Assembly: GCF_014840935.1 (NCBI RefSeq)
Contig: NZ_CP062005.1
Location: 1,984,001-2,048,000 of the forward strand
Source: Halomonas sp. YLGW01
Lineage (GTDB): Bacteria; Pseudomonadota; Gammaproteobacteria; Pseudomonadales; Halomonadaceae
Reading direction: 5' to 3'
Length of the DNA stretch: 64,000 bases
Shown here piece by piece: positions 27,899-36,592 of the stretch (positions within the stretch are counted from its first letter, which is position 1; each line of letters starts with the position of its first letter). The translations under genes were made by a program, and so were the position numbers. The notes beneath the pieces were generated by a model. The model saw only the letters and a list, made by a program, of their open reading frames with translations. It had not been told where the DNA came from and made no database searches.

Positions 27899-28798
27899 AT
27901 GAGCCGCCTGAACTATCACCACCTCTACTACTTCTGGCGCGTGGCCGCCGAAGGCAAGCTGACGCGGGTCGCCGAGTCGCTGCACCTCTCCCAGAGCGCC
28001 CTGTCGGCGCAGATTCGCAAGCTGGAAGAGCGGATGGGAAAGCCGCTGTTCGAACGGCGCAACCGATCTCTGGTGATGACCGAGGCCGGGCGGCAGGTGT
28101 TCAACTATGCCGAGGTGATCTTCACCAAGGGCGAGGAGCTGGAATCGCTGATCAGCCGCGGCATCGAGCCGGAGTATCAGCAGTTGCGCATCGGCATGCT
28201 CTCCAGCATGTCGCGTAACTTCATCGAGGGCTTCGTCGCTCCCCTGCTCGACCAGGAAGAGTTCAAGGTACGTTTCAGCCTGCATGCCAGGGGCATGACC
28301 GACCTGCTCGCCGGCCTGGCCCGCCATGAGTTCGACCTGGTGCTGACCAACACCCAGTTCCAGCCTTCCGACTCGCCCCAGGCGTCCTGGCAGAGCCAAC
28401 TGCTGGCCCGCCAGCCGCTGTCCATCATCGGGCCGCCCGACTCGGCGCCGCCCCACCCCTTCCCCGAGGGCTACGCCAACCTGCGCTGGGTGCTGCCGGG
28501 CGAACACCACGAGGTGCGCCGGGCCTTCGATGGCTATTGCGGGCTCCACCAGTATCGGCCGGAGGTGCTGGCCGAGGCCGACGATATGGCCATGCTACGC
28601 CTGCTGGCGCGCGACAGCGGCGCGCTGAGCGTCCTGCCCGAGGTCGTGGTCAAGGACGAGCTGGAGCAGGGGCGGCTGACCAGCTTCATGCGGCTACCCA
28701 ATGTGTACGAGAACTTCTATGCCATCACCCTGCCCCGGGAATTCATGCCGGCGGTGGTCTCGGAGCTGCTGGCTCGCCCGCTGATCAACCTGAGCTGA
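27899..28798 (+). CDS. NhaR-like LysR-family regulator, divergent from dabBA
   Basis: A regulator of about 299 residues. SRLNYHHLYYFWRVAAEGKL followed by TRVAESLHLSQSALSAQIRK resembles NhaR (NYNHLYYFW), the LysR subgroup that responds to Na+ and pH. The HTH spans about residues 20-45. Divergence from dabBA suggests that it controls inorganic carbon uptake, perhaps in response to CO2, pH or Na+. ATG at 27899 is preferred for homology; a GTG nine bases upstream is possible, and neither has a strong ribosome site. Confidence 0.88.
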   Translation: MSRLNYHHLYYFWRVAAEGKLTRVAESLHLSQSALSAQIRKLEERMGKPLFERRNRSLVMTEAGRQVFNYAEVIFTKGEELESLISRGIEPEYQQLRIGMLSSMSRNFIEGFVAPLLDQEEFKVRFSLHARGMTDLLAGLARHEFDLVLTNTQFQPSDSPQASWQSQLLARQPLSIIGPPDSAPPHPFPEGYANLRWVLPGEHHEVRRAFDGYCGLHQYRPEVLAEADDMAMLRLLARDSGALSVLPEVVVKDELEQGRLTSFMRLPNVYENFYAITLPREFMPAVVSELLARPLINLS

Positions 28799-28884
28799 AC
28801 CGTCACCTTCTCGCCCCGGCCCCTGTCTTACGCAGCCCCGGCATCACGACGTCATGACCAGGTTCGGACCCGCTCCAAGACGCC

Positions 28885-28920
28885 AAAGCCCCCGTGCCGG
28901 ATCACCGACACGGGGGCTTT
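28885..28920. terminator. Bidirectional terminator between LysR and OsmC-YcaO genes
   Basis: AAAGCCCCCGTGCCGG pairs with CCGACACGGGGGCTTT around ATCA with one mismatch. Convergent genes end on either side, so it can stop both. Confidence 0.85.
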
Positions 28921-28962
28921 TCATCAAGGTCCGGCTGACGCCTGGCGCCAGTTCTCAGCGGC

Positions 28963-31152
28963 TCAGTGCTTGCCGGCCAGGGCGGCGCGATGGGCGTGCA
29001 GCTTCTTGTAGCTGTCGATCAGGCGCTGATGCTTCTCGAGCCCTTCCAGCTGCATGCTGGTCGGGGTCAGACCATGGAAGCGCTCGTCGCCGTTGATGGA
29101 ATCGACCACGGCACTCATGGTGGACTCGCCGAACATGCGGCTCAGGTTGTGGTAGTAGTCCTCGAGCTCCAGCTCGTCGTCCAGGGCGATCTGCAGCACC
29201 GCGTTCATCGCCTGGTAGAAGAGCCCGCGCTCGACGCTGTTGTCGTTGAACTGCAGGAACATCTCGACCCGCTCGAGGGCCTCCTCGAGCTGCCCAAGCG
29301 CCAGGTTGATCAAGAGCTTCAGCTCGAGGATGGTCAGCTGGCCCCAGACGGTGTTCTCGTCGAACTCGATGCCGATCAGGGTGATGATGTCCTCGTGGTC
29401 ATCGATCTGGGTCTCTTCCAGGCGTTCGAGCAGGTCGGCCAGTTGATCGTCATCCAGCGCATGCAGGTTGAGGATGTCCTCGCGGAACAGCAGCGACTTG
29501 TTGGTGTTGTCCCACACCAGATCCTCGACCGGATAGACCTCGGAATAGCCCGGTACCAGGATACGGCAGACCGGCGCGCCCAGGTCCTCGAAGACAGCCA
29601 CGTACACTTCCTTGCCCAGTTCCTCGAGCATGCCGAACAGGCAGGCGGCTTCCTCATCGTTGGTGCCGGAGAAGTCCCACTCGCAGAAGTCGACATCGGC
29701 CTTGGCGCTGAAGAAGCGCCAGGAGACCAGCCCCGAGGAATCGATGAAGTGCTCGACGAAGTTGTTGGGCTCGGTGACGGCCAGCGAATTGAAGGTCGGC
29801 GGCATGAAGTCGTTCAGGCCCTCGAAGCTGCGGCCCTGCATCAGCTCGGTCAGGCTGCGCTCCAGCGCCACCTCGAAGCTCGGGTGCGCGCCGAAGGAGG
29901 CGAAGACGCCGCCGGTCTTGGGGTTCATCAGGGTGACGCAGGCCACCGGGAAGCGCCCGCCCAGGGAGGCATCCTTGACCAGCACCGGGAAGCCCTGCGC
30001 CTCCAGCGCCTCGATGCCCTCGAGGATATCCGGGTACTTCTTCAGGACCTCCATCGGCACGTCGGGCAGCGCGATCTCCTGCTCGATGATCTCGCGCTTC
30101 ACCGCCCGCTCGAAGATCTCGGACAGGCACTGCACCTTGGCTTCGGCGAGGGTGTTGCCGGCACTCATGCCGTTGCTGAGGAAGAGGTTCTCGATCAGGT
30201 TCGAGGGGAAATAGACCGTCTCACCATCCGACTGACGCACGAAGGGCAGCGAGACGATGCCGCGCTCGGTCTTGCCGGAGTTGGTGTCGATCAGGTTGGA
30301 ACCGCCCAGCTCACCGTCCGGGTTGTAGATCTCGAGGCAGTGCTCGTCGAGGATGCCCTCGGGCAGCTCGTCGTTCGGGCCCGGCTGGAACCACTTCTCG
30401 TTCGGATAGTGCACGAAGTCGCTGTTCGCGATCTCCTCACCGAAGAATTGATCGTTGTAGAAGAAGTTGCAGCTCAGGCGCTCGATGAACTCACCCAGCG
30501 CCGAGGCCAGCGCGCTTTCCTTGGTGGCGCCCTTGCCGTTGGTGAAGCACATGTTGGAGTGGGCATCGCGGATGTGCAGCGACCACACGTGGGGCACGAT
30601 GTTGCGCCAGGAGGCGATCTCGACCTTCATGCCGAGATCCTCGAAGATCGCCGTCATGTTGGCGATGGTTTGCTCCAGCGGCAGGTCCTTGCCCTCGATC
30701 CAGGTGCTCTGCCCTTCCGACGGCTCGGCCATCAGCAGTGCCTGGGCGTCCTCGTCCAGGTTCTCCACCGTCTCGATCTTGAACTCGGGGCCGGTCTGCA
30801 CCACCTTCTTGACCGTGCAGCGCTCGATGGAGCGCAGGATGCCCTCGCGGTCCTTGGCGGAGAGGTCTTCCGGCAGCTCGACCTGAATCTTGAAGATCTG
30901 GTTATAGCGGTCTTCCGGGTCGACGATGTTGTTCTGCGACAGGCGGATGTTCTCGGTGGGGATGTTGCGCGCATTGCAGTACAGGCGCACGAAGTAGGCC
31001 GCGCAGAGCGCCGAGGACGCCAGGAAATAGTCGAACGGACTCGGCGCCGACCCATCGCCCTTGTAGCGGATGGGCTGATCGGTGATGACGGTAAAATCGT
31101 CAAACTTGGCTTCAAGTCTGAGATTTTCGAGGAAGTTGACCTTGATTTCCAT
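28963..31152 (-). CDS. OsmC domain / YcaO domain fusion protein
   Basis: A 729-residue protein. Residues 1-140 are OsmC-like (FTVITDQPIRYKGDGSAPSP, FDYFLASSALCAAYFVRLYC with the redox cysteine, and a later RCTVKKVV). Residues about 160-570 are YcaO (CFTNGKGATKESALASALGE; FIERLSCNFFYNDQFFGEE; GNTLAEAKVQCLSEIFERAV with the ATP/Mg-binding E-x-x-E). The C-terminal 150 residues are acidic and helical. YcaO enzymes phosphorylate amide backbones to form azolines or thioamides, or assist RimO-type modification. No precursor peptide or dehydrogenase is adjacent. Substrate unknown; the OsmC part hints at peroxide or thiol chemistry. Confidence 0.9.
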   Translation of the reverse strand: MEIKVNFLENLRLEAKFDDFTVITDQPIRYKGDGSAPSPFDYFLASSALCAAYFVRLYCNARNIPTENIRLSQNNIVDPEDRYNQIFKIQVELPEDLSAKDREGILRSIERCTVKKVVQTGPEFKIETVENLDEDAQALLMAEPSEGQSTWIEGKDLPLEQTIANMTAIFEDLGMKVEIASWRNIVPHVWSLHIRDAHSNMCFTNGKGATKESALASALGEFIERLSCNFFYNDQFFGEEIANSDFVHYPNEKWFQPGPNDELPEGILDEHCLEIYNPDGELGGSNLIDTNSGKTERGIVSLPFVRQSDGETVYFPSNLIENLFLSNGMSAGNTLAEAKVQCLSEIFERAVKREIIEQEIALPDVPMEVLKKYPDILEGIEALEAQGFPVLVKDASLGGRFPVACVTLMNPKTGGVFASFGAHPSFEVALERSLTELMQGRSFEGLNDFMPPTFNSLAVTEPNNFVEHFIDSSGLVSWRFFSAKADVDFCEWDFSGTNDEEAACLFGMLEELGKEVYVAVFEDLGAPVCRILVPGYSEVYPVEDLVWDNTNKSLLFREDILNLHALDDDQLADLLERLEETQIDDHEDIITLIGIEFDENTVWGQLTILELKLLINLALGQLEEALERVEMFLQFNDNSVERGLFYQAMNAVLQIALDDELELEDYYHNLSRMFGESTMSAVVDSINGDERFHGLTPTSMQLEGLEKHQRLIDSYKKLHAHRAALAGKH

Positions 31153-31378
31153 GAACGAAGCACCGGATGTGTGAATGGTGGGGCCCGAAGGCGTAACCCG
31201 CCATTATCCAGCTTTTACGGCCCTTCGTCTTGGGCGCTTACCAAAAATCACCGCCCTCGCCGCGAGCATGACAAGAGAAAAAAGGGACGGCTCTGCCAGG
31301 CCTGAGCCATCTTCTTGCCAAGCCAGCACTCTTTGGCAAGTATCTTCCTTCCCCTGAGCAAATGCATGGAGCCATACC

Positions 31379-32266
31379 TTGGACAGACTGGCGGTCATGA
31401 GGGCCTTCTGCCGCATCGTGGAACGTGGCAGCTTCGCCAGGGCGGCGGAGGATCTCGGCGTGTCGCCCGGGCTGTTGAGCCGCGACATCAAGCGACTGGA
31501 GCAGCACCTGGGCTGCGCCCTGCTCACCCGCACCACCCGCCGAATGGCACTGACCGAGCAGGGCCGACTCTACTACGCAGAGAGTCGCCGACTGCTCGAG
31601 GAGGTCGAGCAAGTAGAGGACAGGGTTCGCGAGCACAGCGACCGCGTGCGGGGGCGGCTGCGTATCAATGCGCCCCAGTCCTTCGGCCTGATGGTGCTTT
31701 CGCAGCTGCTGCCTGGCTTCATGGAGCGCTACCCGGAGGTCGAGGTGTCACTGGCCCTCGAGGATCGGGTGGTCGACATGGTCGAGGGCGGCTTCGATCT
31801 GTCGATCCGGGTGCGCGCCACCCTGCCGGACTCGAGCCTGATCGCCCGCCGCATCGCGCCGGTCCGCCAGCGGCTGTTCGCCAGCCCGGCCTACCTGGCG
31901 ACGCACGGCACCCCGCAGATACCAGAAGAGCTCGCCGCCCACGAGGCGGTGAGCTATCTGCTGGCCGATGACGCGAGTCACTGGACGCTGCAAGGTCCCG
32001 ACGGCGCGGTCTCAGTGCCTTGCTCCGGGCGCCTGGAGGTCGGCAGCAGTCTGATGCTGCAGGATATGCTGATCGCCGGCCTGGGCATCGGCGCCCTGCC
32101 GGACTTCATCTCCGATCAGGCCGAGACTGCCGGCCAGCTAGAACGGGTGCTCCCGGCATTCGAGATCCCGACCCGTCAGGTCTACGCCGTCACCGCCTCG
32201 CGGCTGGGCACCGATGCCAAGACCCTGGCCTTCCTCGACTATCTCAAGGAACGGCTGGGTAGCTGA
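31379..32266 (+). CDS. LysR-family regulator upstream of wrbA
   Basis: A 295-residue LTTR with TTG start at 31379: [20 protein letters not shown] is the typical LTTR N-terminus of the CrgA/aromatic subgroup, and the next ATG would cut the first helix. The HTH is [20 protein letters not shown]. The effector domain begins about residue 90 ([20 protein letters not shown]). A perfect 11-bp inverted repeat follows 28 bp after its stop in front of wrbA, so it probably controls wrbA-frnE and maybe itself. GGAG lies eight bases before the TTG. Confidence 0.88.
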   Translation: MDRLAVMRAFCRIVERGSFARAAEDLGVSPGLLSRDIKRLEQHLGCALLTRTTRRMALTEQGRLYYAESRRLLEEVEQVEDRVREHSDRVRGRLRINAPQSFGLMVLSQLLPGFMERYPEVEVSLALEDRVVDMVEGGFDLSIRVRATLPDSSLIARRIAPVRQRLFASPAYLATHGTPQIPEELAAHEAVSYLLADDASHWTLQGPDGAVSVPCSGRLEVGSSLMLQDMLIAGLGIGALPDFISDQAETAGQLERVLPAFEIPTRQVYAVTASRLGTDAKTLAFLDYLKERLGS

Positions 32267-32294
32267 CCTCCGACGGCCGCACCCTCAACTCCCA

Positions 32295-32321
32295 ACATTC
32301 TTTACCATGAGTAAAGAATGT
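32295..32321. promoter_or_regulatory. Palindromic operator in front of wrbA
   Basis: ACATTCTTTAC and GTAAAGAATGT form a perfect 11-bp inverted repeat around CATGA. It contains the LysR T-N11-A pattern (TTTAC-N5-GTAAA). It lies 81 bp before the wrbA ATG and directly after the lysR gene. Confidence 0.75.
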
Positions 32322-32402
32322 CTTTCTCTTTCCCCGCTTATTCTCGCTGCCATGCTGGCTCATGCTCTGTTTCGTCACCCATCCGAAATAGAGAGGCTCA
32401 CC

Positions 32403-33053
32403 ATGACCCGCGTTCTCGTTCTCTACTATTCAAGCTACGGCCATATCCGCTCCCTCGCCGAGGCAGAAGCCGAGGGCGCGCGAAGCGTCCCCGGCGTACA
32501 GGTCGACATCCGCCGCGTACCCGAGACGGTTCCGGCGGAGGTGCTTAAAGCGGCAGGCCAAGTCGCCGACGACACCCCGGAGGCCAGGGTCGAAGACCTG
32601 CCCGGTTACGACGCCATCATCCTCGGCACGCCGACGCGCTTCGGCAACATGGCCGCCCAGATGAAGCAGTTCATCGATCAGGCCGGGGGGCTCTGGGCAC
32701 GCAATGCCCTGGTCGGCAAGGTGGGCGCCGTTTTCACCTCCACCGGTTCGCAGCACGGCGGCCATGAGGCGGCAGTGCTCTCCACCCAGGTGCCCCTGCT
32801 GCATTTCGGCATGCTGATCGCCGGGCTGCCCTACACCTTCACGGGCCAGATGCGGCACGACGAGATCGTCGGCGGCTCACCCTATGGCGCAGGTACAGTG
32901 GCCGGCGGGGACGGCTCTCGCCAGCCAAGCGACACGGAGCTGGCCGGTGCACGCTTCCAGGGGCGCCACGTGGCCGAGATTGCCGCGCACCTGGTCGCCG
33001 GCCGCGACGTTGCGCTCTCCGCCTCACTGCCAACCGAGGAGGTGGAAGCCTGA
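32403..33053 (+). CDS. wrbA: NAD(P)H:quinone oxidoreductase, WrbA type
   Basis: Flavodoxin-like, FMN-binding tetrameric quinone reductase of 216 residues that performs two-electron reduction of quinones. FMN-phosphate loop is [19 protein letters not shown] at the N-terminus; [20 protein letters not shown] and [17 protein letters not shown] are family landmarks; [20 protein letters not shown] near the C-terminus is diagnostic. GAGAGG precedes this ATG. Overlaps frnE by one base (TGATG). Confidence 0.93.
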   Translation: MTRVLVLYYSSYGHIRSLAEAEAEGARSVPGVQVDIRRVPETVPAEVLKAAGQVADDTPEARVEDLPGYDAIILGTPTRFGNMAAQMKQFIDQAGGLWARNALVGKVGAVFTSTGSQHGGHEAAVLSTQVPLLHFGMLIAGLPYTFTGQMRHDEIVGGSPYGAGTVAGGDGSRQPSDTELAGARFQGRHVAEIAAHLVAGRDVALSASLPTEEVEA

Positions 33054-33721
33054 TGGCCCTTTTGCCTACACCCTCCCTCACCCTCGACTTCTTCCACGAT
33101 GTCGTCTGCGGCTGGTGCTTCAACCTGTCGCCGCGGCTACATCGTCTGGCCGAGGAGTTCGAGCTGGATATCCGGCATCGCACCTTCGTACTGCAGGACA
33201 GCCCGGCACGCATGGTGGAGGTCTTCGGCTCCATGGCACAGGCCAAGGCGACGATCCTCGATCACTGGGCGGCCTGCCGGGACGCCAGCGACGCACCAGA
33301 ACGCTTCAACATCGAGGGCATGCGCTCGGCTCCCTTCGACTATCCCCATGGCTTGCCCGGGGCACTGGCCTGCCAGGCCGCGCAATACCTGGCCGGCCAG
33401 GCAGGTCACTGGCAGATGTTCGATGCCATCCAGGCCGCGCACCTCAGCGAGGCCCGTAACATCGCTGATCCCAGGGTGCTCAGGGCCATCGCACAGGAGG
33501 CCGGGTTCGGCACCTATGCCTTCTGGCGACTGATGGAAGACCCGGCGACCTTCGAGGCCGTCCAGGCCAATCAGCGACTGGACCGGCGGCTGCGGGTCAG
33601 CGTTGTGCCCACGGTGATCGTGCGCGAGACGGGACAACGGCTTGTCAATGGGCCACTGGACAGCCTGCGCTCGCAGCTAGTCGACAACCTGCGGCTCGTC
33701 GCCACCGAGCTCACCTCCTGA
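33053..33721 (+). CDS. FrnE-like DsbA family oxidoreductase
   Basis: A 222-residue thioredoxin-fold protein without a signal peptide, hence cytoplasmic. Active site CGWC sits early (FFHDVVCGWCFNLSPRLHRL), followed by the helical insertion and the cis-Pro loop VSVVPTVIVRETGQ. FrnE-like proteins act as disulfide isomerases or in polyketide and arsenic/selenium chemistry. Coupled to wrbA and under the same palindrome, suggesting a joint role against quinone or electrophile stress (inference). Confidence 0.86.
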   Translation: MALLPTPSLTLDFFHDVVCGWCFNLSPRLHRLAEEFELDIRHRTFVLQDSPARMVEVFGSMAQAKATILDHWAACRDASDAPERFNIEGMRSAPFDYPHGLPGALACQAAQYLAGQAGHWQMFDAIQAAHLSEARNIADPRVLRAIAQEAGFGTYAFWRLMEDPATFEAVQANQRLDRRLRVSVVPTVIVRETGQRLVNGPLDSLRSQLVDNLRLVATELTS

Positions 33722-33784
33722 TTCACTGTGCCGGGCTGACCTTCCCTCTAAAGCCCGGTGCCCCTGCCGATGCGAGGCATCGCC

Positions 33785-34684
33785 ATGAACCGCTTGACCG
33801 ACCTGCTGCTCACTGCCCTGGCGCCCGCCGTCTGGGGCAGCACCTACATCGTCACCAGCGAGCTCCTGCCTGCCGGCTATCCGATCACCCTGGCCGTGCT
33901 GCGTGCCCTGCCTGCCGGTCTTCTGTTGCTGCTGCTGGTCCGCCGGCTGCCGGGGCGCGACTGGTGGAGCCGGGTGCTACTGCTCGGCGCCTTCAACTTC
34001 GCGATCTTCTGGACCCTGCTGTTCGTCGCGGCCTATCGGCTACCGGGCGGTGTGGCCGCTACCCTGGGCTCGCTGCAGGCGCTGTGGGTGGTGCTGCTGG
34101 CACGCGGCCTGCTGGGCACGCCGATCATGGCGTTCTCAATCTTGGCGGCACTGGCCGGTGTCGGCGGGGTCGCCCTCTTGGTACTCACCCCCGCCGCCCA
34201 GTTGGACCCGCTCGGCCTGGCGGCCGGCCTCGGAGGCGCTCTATCTATGGCGACCGGCACCGTGCTCAGCCGCAAGTGGCAGCCACCGGTATCGCCACTG
34301 ACCTTCACCGCCTGGCAGCTGACCGCAGGCGGCCTGCTGCTGGTGCCGCTGGCCTGGTTCGGCGAACCCGCGCTGCCCGCCCTGACAACGACCAATCTTG
34401 TGGGCCTTGGCTATCTCGGCTTGGTCGGCGCCGCCCTGACCTATTTCCTGTGGTTTCGTGGCCTCGCCCGCATCGAACCGGCGGCGGTCTCGATGCTCGG
34501 GATGATGAGCCCGGTAACCGCGGTGGCGCTCGGCTGGCTGCTGCTGGACCAGAGGCTGAGCCCGCTGCAAGCCGGCGGCGCCGTAATCGTGCTCGGCTCG
34601 GTGTGGCTCGGGCAGTGGGCGGCGCGCCGCGGATCACGGCCTGCAACCGGAGCGCACTCTCGGACCTTTCTATTGCCGAGGTGA
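33785..34684 (+). CDS. EamA/DMT-family exporter
   Basis: A 299-residue inner-membrane protein with ten hydrophobic helices forming two EamA repeats. The first begins TALAPAVWGSTYIVTSELL, the PecM/RhtA-like start. The second repeat ends GMMSPVTAVALGWLLLDQRL. Such carriers export amino acids or metabolites; the substrate is unknown. Start at 33785 follows GAGG. 63 bp after frnE, so it might share that transcript. Confidence 0.87.
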   Translation: MNRLTDLLLTALAPAVWGSTYIVTSELLPAGYPITLAVLRALPAGLLLLLLVRRLPGRDWWSRVLLLGAFNFAIFWTLLFVAAYRLPGGVAATLGSLQALWVVLLARGLLGTPIMAFSILAALAGVGGVALLVLTPAAQLDPLGLAAGLGGALSMATGTVLSRKWQPPVSPLTFTAWQLTAGGLLLVPLAWFGEPALPALTTTNLVGLGYLGLVGAALTYFLWFRGLARIEPAAVSMLGMMSPVTAVALGWLLLDQRLSPLQAGGAVIVLGSVWLGQWAARRGSRPATGAHSRTFLLPR

Positions 34685-34780
34685 CTGTCCAGGATGCGTG
34701 TATCCAGCCCATCAGCGTCCGGTGCCACTGAAGTCAATCTGGAGAGCTGGTATACATGTGAAATCGTACCTGCCTGTGAC

Positions 34781-34793
34781 TATGCCGCATGTG
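34781..34793 (+). repeat. 13-bp direct repeat, left copy (TATGCCGCATGTG)
   Basis: The same 13 bases occur at 35247-35259, so the two copies flank the monooxygenase-fold gene. They could be target duplications or recombination scars of a small insertion. Confidence 0.6.
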
Positions 34794-34918
34794 TGAACAC
34801 GGGAAAGGAGCCATGTCTGACTACTATGGAAGAATGGCGGCTAAGCGACCCGAGTAAAAACAGCGGGGTGGTCAATGACGCGGGCCCCGACATTCAAGAT
34901 TTATGGGAGAGCGATGCC

Positions 34919-35242
34919 ATGTTTGTCGCTGTGTATGAATTTGAAATCAAGGATGGCAAAGAAGCAGAGTTTCGTGAAGCGTGGTTGGAAGTGACAAAGG
35001 GTATTTATCAACACTGCGGTAGCTTGGGCTCCAGGCTGCACAGAACCGATAATCCCAGCATTTTGGTTGGCTACGCCCAATGGCCCAGTCGTGAGAAGTG
35101 GGAAAAAGACCACAAGATTACCGATGCACGGCATCAGATGGCGCGTGAAAAAATGCGTGGCTTATTGGTTCAATCGAAAGCAGTTTACAAGCTGGATGTT
35201 GCCGATGACTATCTGCAGCCGACTTTGGTGACAGAACGATAA
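34919..35242 (+). CDS. Antibiotic biosynthesis monooxygenase (ABM) fold protein
   Basis: A 107-residue dimeric alpha/beta barrel protein: FVAVYEFEIKDGKEAEFREA, then GSLGSRLHRTD and ILVGYAQWPSREKWEKDHK. ABM-fold proteins are cofactor-free monooxygenases or small heme/quinol-binding enzymes; catalytic residues vary and cannot be assigned. GGGAGAG lies before the ATG; the frame is open further upstream, but without homology. Lower GC than its neighbours and flanked by 13-bp direct repeats, so likely acquired. Confidence 0.8.
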   Translation: MFVAVYEFEIKDGKEAEFREAWLEVTKGIYQHCGSLGSRLHRTDNPSILVGYAQWPSREKWEKDHKITDARHQMAREKMRGLLVQSKAVYKLDVADDYLQPTLVTER

Positions 35243-35246
35243 ATGA

Positions 35247-35259
35247 TATGCCGCATGTG
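35247..35259 (+). repeat. 13-bp direct repeat, right copy
   Basis: Second copy of TATGCCGCATGTG, a few bases after the stop of the ABM gene. Confidence 0.6.
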
Positions 35260-35387
35260 GCTTTAAATGCATAAAGTTTGTGGTTTGCAGTGGTTTTTAT
35301 GATTTGCGCTTTTTGCGGCCAAGCTCCACTAGCCCAGAATGGTGCTTTTATGACTCTAGATGCGACGATGTGCGTGAGGATTAGGCA

Positions 35388-35888
35388 GTGAGCTCTCTCG
35401 GAACGTTGATTTTATTCTCAGGGAAGATGGGGGCTGGAAAAAGCACTCTATCTGCTAAAATTGCTCGAAAACGTGGAGCCGTTCTTATTTCAGAGGATGA
35501 GTGGCTATCTGCCCTGTTTCCCGGTGAGATCAAGGATTTTAATGACTACATCAGTTACTCGTCCCGTCTTAAACCGGTCATCAGATCACACGTTGAGAAA
35601 GTGCTTTTGGCGGGCACTACCGTAGTTCTGGATTTTCCCGGCAATACGAGGAAGCAAAGGGCCTGGTTTAAGGAGATATACTCACCGCGCGGCATACCCC
35701 ACGAGCTATATTATGTAGCGGTAGATGATGAGGCGTGCCTAAAACAGCTAAAGAAGCGACAAAAAGAACAACCTGATCGGGCGCAGTTCGACACTGAGGA
35801 TGTCTTCAGGATGGTGACCAGTTATTTTGAGCCGCCCGAAGAATCTGAGGGGTTCAATGTACAGGTGGTAAAGGCGGAGTCTTCATAG
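35388..35888 (+). CDS. P-loop kinase-like ATPase (AAA_33 / zeta-toxin-like fold)
   Basis: A 166-residue protein with Walker A LFSGKMGAGKSTLSAKIA near the N-terminus, an acidic EDEWLSALFP after strand 2, GTTVVLDFPGN (Walker B Asp) and a LID-like arginine region KKRQKEQPDRAQFD. This is the layout of small nucleotide or small-molecule kinases such as chloramphenicol or gluconate kinases and zeta toxins. Substrate unknown. GTG start. AT-rich and directly before the IS630 element, so part of the accessory islet. Confidence 0.8.
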   Translation: MSSLGTLILFSGKMGAGKSTLSAKIARKRGAVLISEDEWLSALFPGEIKDFNDYISYSSRLKPVIRSHVEKVLLAGTTVVLDFPGNTRKQRAWFKEIYSPRGIPHELYYVAVDDEACLKQLKKRQKEQPDRAQFDTEDVFRMVTSYFEPPEESEGFNVQVVKAESS

Positions 35889-35974
35889 CCGTGCGCAGCT
35901 GCGGAAAAATTTCTGGCTTATTCTATGCGTCTGAAATCACTGAAGAGTGCTGCATCAGAAGCAAGGGCAAGTGC

Positions 35975-36592
35975 CTATTCAAAATTAATCGTGTGCTCAT
36001 TCCCATAGCCGTCGAGCAGCCGGTGTACCCCATGACAAAGGTGATCAAACGAAAGGTACGCACTCAGTGGCAGCCATGCATACTTCATCTGCCGCCATAA
36101 GATCTCAATCAGGTTTAGCTCTGGCGAGTAAGCTGATAAATAGATCAGGTAAACACGATGCGACATCCACTCGATCATCTTCCGCTTGAAGGCCTTGGAA
36201 CGATGCATGCTGGCATTATCGAGCACCACCACGGCGAAGGTATCGGGGTCTTTCTGGTCTACAAAGTGGTCAAACGCGTCGATGACCGTCTCAGTAGTCA
36301 CGGGTTCGGTGGCGGTGTGATAGACCAGCTTCCCTGTTCGACTGAGGAATCCCAGTACGTTCAGCCTCCGGCTGTGTGAGTAGGCGGTTACCTCGCAAGG
36401 CTTGCCAACGGGGCTCCACGCGTATGGCACCGACGATGATTGTGAAAAGCCGGACTCATCGAAGTAATAGAGCTCATGTTCACCTTGGTCTTCCCGCTGG
36501 TGAAGCGCCTTGAGCAGGCCCTGAGTGTTGCGGAAATCCGCTTCGTCACGCCGCGCCTTGAGTGAGTGCCGAATGCGCTTGAAGCTGAAGTC
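35975..36592 (-). CDS. IS630 transposase, C-terminal DDE catalytic frame (orfB)
   Basis: Runs in the frame beginning DFSFKRIRHSLKARRDEADF right after the A9 run at 36594-36602. It contains the first catalytic Asp in ELYYFDESGFSQSS, the second in VVVLDNASMHRSK, and the Glu in YSPELNLIEILWRQMK, so all three DDE residues are present. It has no good start of its own near the N-terminus; an ATG at 36430 is internal. Made as a fusion with orfA if one A is lost by slippage (or +1 frameshift). The stop lies in the left inverted repeat. Confidence 0.82.
   Translation of the reverse strand, partial: DFSFKRIRHSLKARRDEADFRNTQGLLKALHQREDQGEHELYYFDESGFSQSSSVPYAWSPVGKPCEVTAYSHSRRLNVLGFLSRTGKLVYHTATEPVTTETVIDAFDHFVDQKDPDTFAVVVLDNASMHRSKAFKRKMIEWMSHRVYLIYLSAYSPELNLIEILWRQMKYAWLPLSAYLSFDHLCHGVHRLLDGYGNEHTINFE

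Noticed and set aside
27800-28549. Extension of dabB upstream through the LysR gene
   Set aside because: The region is coded on the other strand by a clear LysR protein; dabB homology starts at 27799.
28966-31305. Long plus-strand open frame opposite the OsmC-YcaO gene
   Set aside because: No motifs and unnatural composition (Leu/Val/Glu runs); the minus frame matches a known family over its whole length.
32308-32402. Earlier in-frame ATG for wrbA
   Set aside because: It lies inside the palindromic operator and would add a leader not seen in WrbA proteins.
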